From contig DBJV01000049.1 of the NCBI GenBank assembly GCA_002297185.1, forward strand, positions 1-7,135: DNA of 7,135 nt, written 5' to 3'. Below are positions 1 through 6,400 of the stretch, in pieces. Source of the stretch: Christensenella sp. UBA767. GTDB lineage: Bacteria; Bacillota; Clostridia; Christensenellales; CAG-917. Position numbers and translations under genes: made by a program. The notes under the pieces are model-generated. The model had not been told where the DNA came from, did not search any database, and was given only the letters and a program-made list of their open reading frames with translations. Every line of letters begins with the position of its first letter. Within the stretch, counting starts at the first letter, position 1.

Positions 1-156
1 CTCGGCACTTATCCGCTCGCCGCCCTGCGGCTCGAAGTTCCGTCTCCGAAGATGCACATACCGTGTATAAGAACACCTTGAATAAGTGTGCGTTATTTTA
101 GTCCGCTCTGCAAGTTCGCGGACGGCGGTTTCTATCACGTCTGCGAACAAGCACAT
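1..156 (-). CDS. Possible 5' part of an unidentified minus-strand gene (runs off the left edge)
   Basis: A minus-strand frame opens with ATG at 156-154 and stays open for 52 codons to the window edge; an in-frame stop lies upstream at 171-169. The first residues (MCLFADVIETAVRELAERTK) could form an amphipathic helix, but the rest is rich in arginine and tyrosine and I recognise no family. There is no good Shine-Dalgarno sequence before the ATG. All three plus-strand frames from base 1 are closed by about base 101, so this is the only frame that could represent a gene in bases 1-156. If real, it would be transcribed divergently from murB. It may equally be a chance frame. Confidence 0.22.
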   Translation of the reverse strand, partial: MCLFADVIETAVRELAERTKITHTYSRCSYTRYVHLRRRNFEPQGGERISAE

Positions 157-175
157 TCCGTTAATAAGTTACACA

Positions 176-181
176 TATAAT
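176..181 (+). promoter_or_regulatory. Perfect -10 box (TATAAT) immediately upstream of murB
   Basis: TATAAT matches the sigma-A -10 consensus exactly. No convincing -35 lies 16-18 bases upstream (the region reads around ACATTCC), so this would be a -10-driven or activated promoter. Transcription would normally begin 6-7 bases after the box, at about 187-188, which is the murB GTG itself. The box could instead be a chance A/T match. Confidence 0.45.
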
Positions 182-186
182 AGACT

Positions 187-1074
187 GTGGACTTAAAAAA
201 ATATATAGCGGCGCAAACGAATTGCAAATTTTATCTTGCCGATGCAAGGCAAATATCGACGTTTAAGGGCGGTGGAAAAGCATACGTTTTTATGCCCGAA
301 AGCACGGAAAAATTGATTGAAATCGTGCGCGTTTTAAGCGATGAAAACATGCGCTTTTCTATGCTTGGGAAAGGCTCTAACACTCTCATTTCCGACGGAA
401 TTTGCGAGAGTGTGTTGATAAGCACGAAGGCGTTAAACAAAGTAAAAATAGACGGCAATTTTGCCGTTTGCGAGTGCGGCGCGCCTATAAACGACGTGAT
501 AAGCGAGGGGCGAAAAAACGGGCTTGGGGGGCTTGAATTCTTGAGCGGTGTGCCTTGCTCTGTCGGCGGCGCTGCGAAAATGAATGCAGGTGCATTCGGC
601 GCACAAATAGGTGTTTATATATACAAAACTCATATATTAAACCTCGATTGTGCAAATTGCGACAAAATAGAGGAGCAAGAGATTTGCGCAAAAGATTTGC
701 ACTTTTCATATAGGCGTGGCGCTAGCGGAGTGGTGCTTGACGTAATGCTGAAATTAGATGAAAAACCGCTCGAAAAGTCTATAAGCGAGGCAAAGAGATA
801 TCTCTCGTTCAGGCGCATGAAACAGCCGAGTTTGCCCTCTCTCGGCAGCGTGTTCAAAAACGGCGAAATCGCAAGCGGAAAACTCATTGAAAACTGCTCT
901 CTCAAAGGCGAAAAAAGAGGGGGCGCGCGGATAAGCGAAAAGCACGCTAATTTTTTTGTCAACGAGGGCGGCGCAAGCGCGGAAGATTATCTATACCTTG
1001 TCGAACTTTGCAAAAAAAGAGTGTATGAAAATACGGGCGTTTTTCTCGAGGAAGAGTTTGTGCTGATAAAGTGA
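187..1074 (+). CDS. murB: UDP-N-acetylenolpyruvoylglucosamine reductase (MurB)
   Basis: Cytoplasmic flavoenzyme that uses NADPH and FAD to reduce UDP-GlcNAc-enolpyruvate to UDP-N-acetylmuramic acid, the second committed step of peptidoglycan precursor synthesis. The 295 residues cover the whole family length. Visible landmarks in order: the N-terminal STFKGGG (24-30, counterpart of the usual TTFKIGG), FAD-binding GKGSN (61-65), the flavin-contacting stretch GVPCSVGGAAKMNAGAFG (121-138), the YR pair at 175-176, the proton-donor serine in GSVFKNG (S221), SEKHANFFVN (250-259), and the C-terminal glutamate in LEEEF (E290). The compact form resembles type II MurB. The start is GTG at 187; an in-frame TAG at 181-183 rules out any earlier start, and no Shine-Dalgarno is visible. 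The KNP motif reads KNG here. A 132-base gap with its own promoter separates it from the next gene. Confidence 0.97.
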   Translation: MDLKKYIAAQTNCKFYLADARQISTFKGGGKAYVFMPESTEKLIEIVRVLSDENMRFSMLGKGSNTLISDGICESVLISTKALNKVKIDGNFAVCECGAPINDVISEGRKNGLGGLEFLSGVPCSVGGAAKMNAGAFGAQIGVYIYKTHILNLDCANCDKIEEQEICAKDLHFSYRRGASGVVLDVMLKLDEKPLEKSISEAKRYLSFRRMKQPSLPSLGSVFKNGEIASGKLIENCSLKGEKRGGARISEKHANFFVNEGGASAEDYLYLVELCKKRVYENTGVFLEEEFVLIK

Positions 1075-1130
1075 TTTTTTGTAAGATTTTATACGTTTTC
1101 AAATTATGTGAGGAAATTAGCGAGTATGTG

Positions 1131-1159
1131 TTGAAAAATTTTATAATTTAATATACAAT
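1131..1159 (+). promoter_or_regulatory. Near-consensus sigma-A promoter for the PHP-whiA pair
   Basis: TTGAAA at 1131-1136 and TACAAT at 1154-1159 are separated by exactly 17 bases of A/T-rich DNA: one mismatch from consensus in each hexamer and ideal spacing. The expected start site is near 1166, giving a leader of about 40 bases before the ATG at 1207. It lies in the murB-PHP intergenic gap, so PHP and whiA can be expressed independently of murB. I see no clear GC-rich terminator hairpin after murB, only a T run at 1075-1080, so read-through from murB is also possible. Confidence 0.7.
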
Positions 1160-1206
1160 AATTCAGTATAGCGTGGGTGTGCGCGCCTATGCGTATGTGA
1201 GCGTAT

Positions 1207-1971
1207 ATGAAAATTTGTTGCGACTATCATCTTCATACTTTTGCAAGCGACGGGCGATGCTCCATTCTTTCGCACGCCAAAAAAGCGGATGAGATAGGTC
1301 TTGAGCAAATTGCCATAACCGATCACAGCTTTTCAAGCACGATATTTCACTTGACAAAGCGCAAGTGGCAAAAGCAAAAAGCGCAAATCGCCTCTCTCGA
1401 CTGCAAAGTCAAAGTATTGCACGGCGTCGAGGCAAATTTGGTCAACACAAGCGGCGATATCGACGTGCCGAGCGACGTGATACGAGATGCGGACGTGCTA
1501 ATCGTGGGCTTTCACAGATATATCGGTTTTTGCGGCGAAAAGCGTGGAGGATATGCAAGACGTTGGCTGTTTGAGAACGGCTTTTGCTCCAAAAAGACGA
1601 GGCAGAAACTTATCAGACTCAACACCGAGGCGTATCTTGCGGTTATGGACAAATTCCCCGTCGATACGATTGCGCACCTCAACCACCGCGCGCTCGTTGA
1701 CGTAAAAAGAATTTGCGACAAGGCGAGAGAGACGGGCGTGTATATCGAACTCAACGAAAAGCACCTCGACGTGCTTGAAGAGTGGGCGGATACGCTCAAG
1801 GAAAGCGGCGTAAATTTCATCGTCGGCAGCGACGCACACGACACAAAAAAGACAGGAAAATTTGACAAAACCGCCGAGTTTATCAAGGCGCACGACATAC
1901 CACTCGAGAGAGTTTTCGGAATAGACGGACGAGTTGCCGCCTTCAAAGACAAGAGAGAATGGAAAGGATAA
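1207..1971 (+). CDS. PHP-domain metal-dependent phosphoesterase (YcdX/histidinol-phosphatase-like)
   Basis: A 254-residue protein made almost entirely of one PHP domain, a TIM-barrel-like fold that holds a two- or three-metal centre and hydrolyses phosphate esters. Candidate metal ligands are visible: H8 and H10 (DYHLHT), D39/H40 (ITDH), E75 (HGVEAN), H103 (GFHR), H157/H160 (AHLNH), and D209/H211 (GSDAHD). The extra histidine found near position 15 in YcdX is not present (the stretch reads ASDGRCS). There is no signal peptide or membrane segment, so it should be cytoplasmic. The substrate cannot be read from sequence; a similar PHP gene is commonly found beside murB in Clostridia. The ATG at 1207 is the first usable start, because a stop at 1198-1200 is in frame. 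No Shine-Dalgarno is visible. It ends 4 bases before whiA. Confidence 0.9.
   Translation: MKICCDYHLHTFASDGRCSILSHAKKADEIGLEQIAITDHSFSSTIFHLTKRKWQKQKAQIASLDCKVKVLHGVEANLVNTSGDIDVPSDVIRDADVLIVGFHRYIGFCGEKRGGYARRWLFENGFCSKKTRQKLIRLNTEAYLAVMDKFPVDTIAHLNHRALVDVKRICDKARETGVYIELNEKHLDVLEEWADTLKESGVNFIVGSDAHDTKKTGKFDKTAEFIKAHDIPLERVFGIDGRVAAFKDKREWKG
1961..1968 (+). promoter_or_regulatory. Ribosome binding site that fixes the whiA start
   Basis: GGAAAGGA sits inside the last codons of the PHP gene, 7 bases before the ATG at 1976. It supports that ATG over the in-frame TTG at 1934, which would add 14 residues overlapping the PHP gene that have no counterpart in WhiA proteins. Confidence 0.75.
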
Positions 1972-1975
1972 AAAT

Positions 1976-2938
1976 ATGAGTTTCAAAGACGACGCACACA
2001 ACGAATTGCTTGGGACATTGCCCACGTCACGCGACGAGATAACCGCGTTTTTGAGCGCGCTTTCAAAGGCGTGCGGAAGTATAGAAATTGTCAAAAAAAG
2101 GCAGAATTTGTGCCTGCAACTGGACAGTTACGAAGAGGGATTGAAAATCGTCGATTTGTTCAAGCAAATCTATCCTGCCGACTTCGAACTATCCTTTGAC
2201 AAGGCAAAAAGCGGCGTAAGACAGGGTGCGCAAGTGTGCGTTCTTCAAGTGCCGAGCGGATTTACAAAGCAAGCATTGCAGGATTTCGGACTTATGGAAG
2301 TCAACGCCGACGAATATATGAGTTTTATAGAGGGCGTTCCGCAAGACCTCGTTCGCACGGAAAAGTGCAAACTTGCCTACTTCAAAGGCTTGTTCCTCGG
2401 CTGTGGCAGCGTATATGTGCCGTCGGGCGCAAACCAAAAGGAAAAGAGAGACGGATATCATTTCGAGTTGCAACTCGAGGACGACCTCTTTGCCGCCGAC
2501 GTTATGGAACTTTTGAGCGACCTTCGCATAAACACTCGTATGAGCGAGAGAGGCGAGCATAGACTGCTCTACGTCAAGGACAAGGACGACATCGTCAAAA
2601 TCCTTGCCAAACTCGACCTTGTGGATAGCGTGCTGAAACTTCAATCAATCATCGACGAGAGGGAGACTGCTAACAGCCTCAACCGCGCCATAATTTGCGA
2701 AACGGCAAACCTCGACAAAACCTTTGCCGCCGCAAGCAAACAACTGCTTGCCATAGGCGAACTCAAAAACAGAGACGAATTTGACAGCCTTGCCCCGTCC
2801 CTCAAAGACACGGCAAACGCAAGAGCGGAACATCCCGAGGCGACGTTGCAAGAACTCGCCGACATCCTCGGAGTGAGCAAAAGTTGTCTCAATCACAGAT
2901 TGAGAAAGATAGTAGAACTTGCAGGCTTTGAAAGCTGA
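1976..2938 (+). CDS. whiA: DNA-binding protein WhiA
   Basis: A 320-residue WhiA protein, conserved in Gram-positive bacteria. It is a sporulation regulator in actinomycetes and a nucleoid-associated protein linked to cell division and chromosome segregation in Bacillus. The start is canonical (MSFKDDAHNELL, compare the family's MSF..E.K.EL). Residues 20-35 and 134-147 (YFKGLFLGCGSV) correspond to the two LAGLIDADG-like helices of the degenerate homing-endonuclease domain; they lack the acidic residues expected for cutting. The signature NSLNRAIICETANLDKT occupies 233-249, and the C-terminal helix-turn-helix is at about 289-314 (LQELADILGVSKSCLNHRLRK). The cysteine pair often seen near the N-terminus is missing. 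It is co-transcribed with the PHP gene. rapZ and yvcK, its usual upstream neighbours, are not here. An A/T-only palindrome begins one base after its TGA. Confidence 0.97.
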   Translation: MSFKDDAHNELLGTLPTSRDEITAFLSALSKACGSIEIVKKRQNLCLQLDSYEEGLKIVDLFKQIYPADFELSFDKAKSGVRQGAQVCVLQVPSGFTKQALQDFGLMEVNADEYMSFIEGVPQDLVRTEKCKLAYFKGLFLGCGSVYVPSGANQKEKRDGYHFELQLEDDLFAADVMELLSDLRINTRMSERGEHRLLYVKDKDDIVKILAKLDLVDSVLKLQSIIDERETANSLNRAIICETANLDKTFAAASKQLLAIGELKNRDEFDSLAPSLKDTANARAEHPEATLQELADILGVSKSCLNHRLRKIVELAGFES

Positions 2939-2939
2939 G

Positions 2940-2973
2940 TTAATAATTAATAATTATTAATTAATAATTGAGG
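2940..2973. repeat. A/T-only palindromic repeat, copy 1
   Basis: Bases 2944-2963 are a perfect 20-base palindrome of A and T only; with one mismatch the pairing extends over 2940-2967. The 34 bases 2940-2973 recur exactly at 6990-7023, on the same strand. It begins one base after the whiA stop. It lacks GC pairs and a distinct U-tract, so it is not a classical intrinsic terminator, though on RNA it would fold and might mark a 3' end. Confidence 0.9.
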
Positions 2974-2984
2974 ATTATTCCAAT

Positions 2985-3007
2985 CGCACACAAGGTGTGC
3001 GCACACC
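2985..3007. repeat. Overlapping, mutually exclusive hairpins
   Basis: GTGTGC (2995-3000) can pair with GCACAC upstream (2986-2991, loop CAAG or AAG in the extended 7-bp stem 2985-3001) or with GCACAC directly downstream (3001-3006), the latter forming a perfect 14-base palindrome, GGTGTGCGCACACC (2994-3007). As DNA it is a palindrome; as RNA it could only adopt the first fold easily, because the second has no loop. Confidence 0.7.
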
Positions 3008-3021
3008 AAGCAAGCGATATA
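3002..3021 (+). repeat. CACACCAAGC module, copy 1
   Basis: Twenty bases starting CACACCAAGCAAGCG are identical to the last 20 bases of the window (7116-7135). The module continues here into GCGAAATTGTGACAGGAG and the small frame that follows; the second copy is cut by the window edge, so the true length of the repeat is unknown. Confidence 0.85.
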
Positions 3022-3048
3022 GCGAAATTGTGACAGGAGTTTTTATCC

Positions 3049-3102
3049 ATGCTTGAACTGATAGCGTGTATCGGTTGTGCGGTAGCAGAGCAAGAAGGCT
3101 AG
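3049..3102 (+). CDS. Possible small peptide of 17 residues inside the repeat element
   Basis: ATG at 3049 opens a short frame encoding MLELIACIGCAVAEQEG and ends at TAG 3100-3102. A good Shine-Dalgarno (AGGAG at 3035-3039) lies 9 bases upstream, which is better than the sites before murB or the PHP gene. The peptide is mildly hydrophobic at its N-terminus, with two cysteines. I recognise no family. It may be the decayed start of a longer gene or a chance frame in a repeat; the repeat recurs in the window, which would let conservation be tested. Confidence 0.25.
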   Translation: MLELIACIGCAVAEQEG

Positions 3103-3160
3103 CGTGGCGTTAGACAATGAACTTGTGAGTTGTCTTTGCCACGGCGACGACTTTTGCTCT
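3087..3160. repeat. Long imperfect hairpin
   Basis: Nested pairing arms: AGAGCAA (3087-3093) with TTGCTCT (3154-3160), CGTGGC (3103-3108) with GCCACG (3138-3143), and AGACAA (3112-3117) with TTGTCT (3130-3135), around a 12-base loop. That is 19 pairs broken by internal loops. The structure abuts the next palindromic element at 3161, so it appears to be a discrete module. It overlaps the end of the possible small peptide frame. Confidence 0.6.
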
Positions 3161-3250
3161 TGTCATTCCGAGGGAACGAAGTGACCGTGGGAATCTAGCG
3201 TAGCGAAATGCGCCTGCGGCTAGATTGCCACGCTTGCGCTCGCAATGACG
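3161..3250. repeat. Palindromic intergenic repeat of the TCATTSCGAG...GGCAATCTAG type
   Basis: The left arm starts TGTCATTCCGAG and ends GTGGGAATCTAGC (3187-3199). The right arm, read in reverse complement, starts CGTCATTGCGAG (3250-3239) and ends GTGGCAATCTAGC. The arms match except for a few substitutions and an insertion of about seven bases in the left arm, leaving a loop of roughly 20 bases. Repeats of this TCATTGCGAGCG/GGCAATCTA appearance are known from memory to be scattered between genes in many bacterial genomes. A single arm recurs at 7069-7104. Confidence 0.8.
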
Positions 3251-3252
3251 AA

Positions 3253-3271
3253 AGGGTGGGACACCCACACC
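3253..3271 (+). repeat. GGGTGGGACACCC hairpin module, copy 1
   Basis: Nineteen bases, AGGGTGGGACACCCACACC, are identical to 7021-7039. GGGTG and CACCC pair around a GGA loop. Here it lies just inside the right terminal repeat of the element. Confidence 0.85.
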
Positions 3272-3291
3272 TGAATGGAATACTCCTCAAC

Positions 3292-3397
3292 TCGCACGAA
3301 GTGCGAATATCACTGCGGCAACGCCGCAATATCACTGTTGCATAGCAACAATATCACTTTTGGTGCAAGCCAAAAATATCACTCGCACGAAGTGCGA
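3292..3397 (+). repeat. Tandem array of five small hairpins joined by ATATCAC linkers
   Basis: Five stem-loops, each with a 6-bp perfect stem that starts with T and ends with A: 3292-3306 (TCGCAC/GTGCGA, loop GAA), 3314-3328 (TGCGGC/GCCGCA, loop AAC), 3336-3350 (TGTTGC/GCAACA, loop ATA), 3358-3375 (TTTTGG/CCAAAA, loop TGCAAG), and 3383-3397 (same as the first). Adjacent hairpins are separated by an identical ATATCAC, giving a 22-base period (25 where the loop is longer). Stem sequences differ while pairing and linker are kept. The array begins one base after the right end of the MITE-like element and ends five bases before the dnaE Shine-Dalgarno, so it would lie in the dnaE leader of any transcript starting upstream. 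Confidence 0.9.
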
Positions 3398-3402
3398 AAC
3401 AT

Positions 3403-3408
3403 AAAGGA
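3403..3408 (+). promoter_or_regulatory. dnaE ribosome binding site
   Basis: AAAGGA lies 6 bases before the ATG at 3415 and supports that start. It is only five bases after the last hairpin of the array. I found no convincing dnaE promoter in 2939-3402, so dnaE may be read from the PHP-whiA promoter or from one hidden in the repeats. Confidence 0.65.
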
Positions 3409-3414
3409 ACACAA

Positions 3415-6400
3415 ATGACAGATTTCGTACATCTTCATCTACACACCGAATACAGTCTTTTGGACGGCGCAGTCAGACTATTACAAGTCGCACCCGATCC
3501 GTCCGATCCCAAAAAGACGATAAAAACGCACCCTCTTTGCGACGCACTTAAAGCGAGAGGTATGGACGCAGTCGCAATCACCGACCACGGCAACATGTAC
3601 GGCGTGCATACGTTCGTATCCGTTCTGCGTGCAGACGGAATAAAGCCCATTATCGGCGAGGAATTTTACGTTGCGGACGACATGTACGCAAAGACTGCGG
3701 ACGTGCTTAAACAACGCTACCACCTCATTTTGCTTGCAAAGAATATGACGGGTTACAAGAACCTTATGAAACTCTCGTCAATGGCGTTTGTTGACGGTTT
3801 TTATATGAAACCGCGTATAGACCTCAAACACCTCAAAGAGCATAGCGAGGGACTTATCTGTCTTTCCGCGTGCCTTGCAGGACAAATCCCGAGGCTCATT
3901 CTTGCAGGTCAGTACGAGGCTGCAAAGAATCTTGCAATCGAGATGCGAGACATGTTCGCGCCCGGTGATTTTTATATCGAACTTCAAGACCATCATCTTG
4001 CAGAGGATAGAATAGTTATGAATCCTCTTTGCCAAATCTCGCGCGAAATCGGTGTAAAAGTGGTTGCCACCAACGACGTCCACTACATCGAAAAAGAGGA
4101 CGCCGACATGCAAGACACGATGATGTGCATCACGCTCGGCTGCAAGAAGAGCGAGATAAACAACGCGCGTTTCGAGACTGACGAATTTTATCTCAAGACG
4201 GGCGATGAAATGGCGGAACTTTTCAGTTGGTGTCCCGAGGCAATCGCAACCACGAGAGAGATTGCGGACAAGGTTGACGGCGACTATTTCATCACCAAAC
4301 ACTCCTCGATCATCCCTAAATACACCAACGAGGAAATGGGGGACCGAGACGAGGCGCAATACCTTCGCGATCTCGCATACGAGGGCGTAAAACGCAAATA
4401 CGGATATATCGACGAGACCATTGAAAAACGCCTCGAATACGAACTTGGCGTTATTCATAAATGCGGCTTTGACGGCTACTTCCTTATCGTGTGGGACTAC
4501 GTGCATGCAGCGCAGCAAATGGGCATCCCCGTAGGCCCCGGCAGAGGCAGCGGCTGCGGCTCTATCGTCGCATACGGCATAGGCATAACGGACATCGATC
4601 CTCTCAAATACAACTTGCTCTTTGAAAGATTTTTGAGCGAAGAGCGTGTATCAATGCCGGACTTCGACGTGGACTTCTGCTTTGTGCGCCGTCCCGAAAT
4701 CATCGATTATTGCATAAAAAAATACGGCAAAGACAACGTATCTCAGATTATCGCATATTCCACTATGAGCGCAAAGGCTGTCGTCAAGGACGTCGCGAGA
4801 GTATTTGACGTGCCGTACGGCGAGTCTGCAAACTGGGTTAAGGAAATCCCCGCAATGGGCAAGCCGCTTTTGCCGCAAGTTTTGACGGAAGGCAGCGACT
4901 TTTATAGTGAGGACTTCAAAAAACTCTACGACAACAACCCGTCCGCAAAGATGGTTATCGACGTTGCAATGAAACTGGAAGGCATGCCGAGGCAGACCTC
5001 CATGCACGCAGCCGGCGTCGTTATCTGCGCAGACCCTATCGTCGAGCATTGCGCGCTTTCGAGAAACGGCGACGTAATCACCACCCAATTCGACAAAGTC
5101 ATCGTTGAGGAACTCGGACTTCTCAAAATGGACTTTTTGGGACTTAAAACCCTCACCGACATCGACGAGGCGCTCAAACTCATCAAAGCGGACAAGGGCA
5201 TAGACCTCGACTTCCACAAACTCGGCTACGAGGATCACAAGGTATATGAACTCATAGCCTCTGGCGACTGCGAGGCGGTGTTCCAGCTTGAAAGTGGCGG
5301 CATGAAAAAGTTTATGGCGCAACTCCAGCCCGACTGTTTGGAGGACGTCGTCGCAGGTATCTCCATGTACCGTCCCGGCCCGATGCAATTTATCGACTTG
5401 TTCTTGGAGGGCAAACGCAACCCCGATAAGGTGCAATACGCCCATCCGCTCCTCAAAGAGATACTTGAAAACACCTACGGCTGCATAGTGTATCAGGAGC
5501 AGGTCATGCAAATCGCGCAAAAAATCGCAGGATTCAGTTTCGGCGGCGCAGACATCATGAGACGTGCTATCGCCAAGAAAAAACTGTCCGTCCTCGAGCA
5601 ACAGCGCGACATCTTCCTGCACGGCGGCAAACTTGACGGCGACAAGACGGGCAAGTACGTCCCCGGCGCAGTCGCAAACGGCGTCAGCGAAGAGATTGCA
5701 AACCACCTCTTCGACCAGATTTTGAAGTTTGCAAGTTACGCTTTCAACAAATCGCACGCCGCAGCCTACACCTTCCTCACGTACCAGACGGCGTATCTCA
5801 AGTGCTATTATCCCACTCACTTCATCGTGGCAGTCGTCAACAACCGCATCACCAACGCCGACGAAGTGAAACACTATATGAACTACCTCAAGCGCACGGG
5901 CGTAAAGACGCTTTCACCCGACATCAACCGTTCGCAAAAGAACTTCTCAATTGAGGGCGACAACGTGCGATACGGTCTTATGGGCATCAAGAACGTGGGC
6001 GAGCAGGCAATGGAATACGTGCTTACCGAGAGAGCGCAAAACGGCGAATTTAAGGACATCCGCGACTTCCTCGACAGATGCGCAGGACAAGTCAACAAGC
6101 GTATGATAGAAAGCCTTATCAAAGGCGGCGCAATGGACTGTTTCGGCAAAACGCGCGCCACGCTCATGTCGTCATACGAGCGCATTATGGACACCGTTCT
6201 TGCGGACAAAAAGAGCAAAATTTCGGGACAAATGTCGCTGTTTGACGAACTTATCGAGGACACGGAAATAAAATATACGGAAACGCCCGAATATCCCAAG
6301 TCCGAGATCCTCAAATACGAAAAAGAAGTCCTCGGAATGTACCTTTCGGGACACCCCCTCGACGATTATCGCGACGACAGACACGAGTTCGATTTCGACA

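Larger units (their letters stand above)
2968..3290. mobile_element. MITE-like non-coding element with terminal inverted repeats
   Basis: The left end reads TTGAGGATTATTCCA (2968-2982). The right end, TGGAATACTCCTCAA (3276-3290), is its reverse complement with 14 of 15 bases matching, and the match stops sharply on the outer side. The interior of roughly 290 bases holds no transposase and is built from further inverted repeats: a short hairpin at 2985-3007, a long one at 3087-3160, a palindromic element at 3161-3250 and a small hairpin at 3254-3266. Size, termini and lack of coding capacity fit a miniature inverted-repeat element or a composite of several. I see no clear target-site duplication. 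Several interior modules recur after dnaE in another order. Confidence 0.6.

Noticed and set aside
1072..1100. Terminator after murB
   Set aside because: There is a T run at 1075-1080, but I could not find a stable stem before it.
1934..1975. Longer whiA starting at TTG 1934
   Set aside because: The 14 extra residues overlap the PHP gene, lack a binding site and do not match WhiA N-termini; ATG 1976 has GGAAAGGA at good spacing and begins with the family's MSF.
2940..2970. Intrinsic terminator after whiA
   Set aside because: The palindrome has no G or C pairs and no separate U-tract; a role at the transcript end is possible but the classical definition is not met.
2961..3050. Minus-strand 29-residue frame starting MDKNSCHNFA through the repeat
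   Set aside because: It lies within palindromic repeat DNA, has no Shine-Dalgarno, and ends inside the A/T palindrome; likely a by-product of the repeat sequence.
3292..3397. CRISPR array
   Set aside because: The constant part is only 7 bases, the variable parts are self-complementary hairpins rather than spacers, and no cas gene is present.
2939..3414. Riboswitch or T-box upstream of dnaE
   Set aside because: I see none of the conserved cores of known classes; the structures present are repeat palindromes and the short hairpin array.
3778..4518. 246-codon minus-strand open frame opposite dnaE
   Set aside because: Same reasoning: a shadow of dnaE codon use, with histidine/valine-rich composition and no family resemblance.
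4651..5874. 407-codon minus-strand open frame opposite dnaE
   Set aside because: It is antisense to the most conserved part of dnaE, has no recognisable domain, and is explained by codon bias leaving the opposite frame free of stops.
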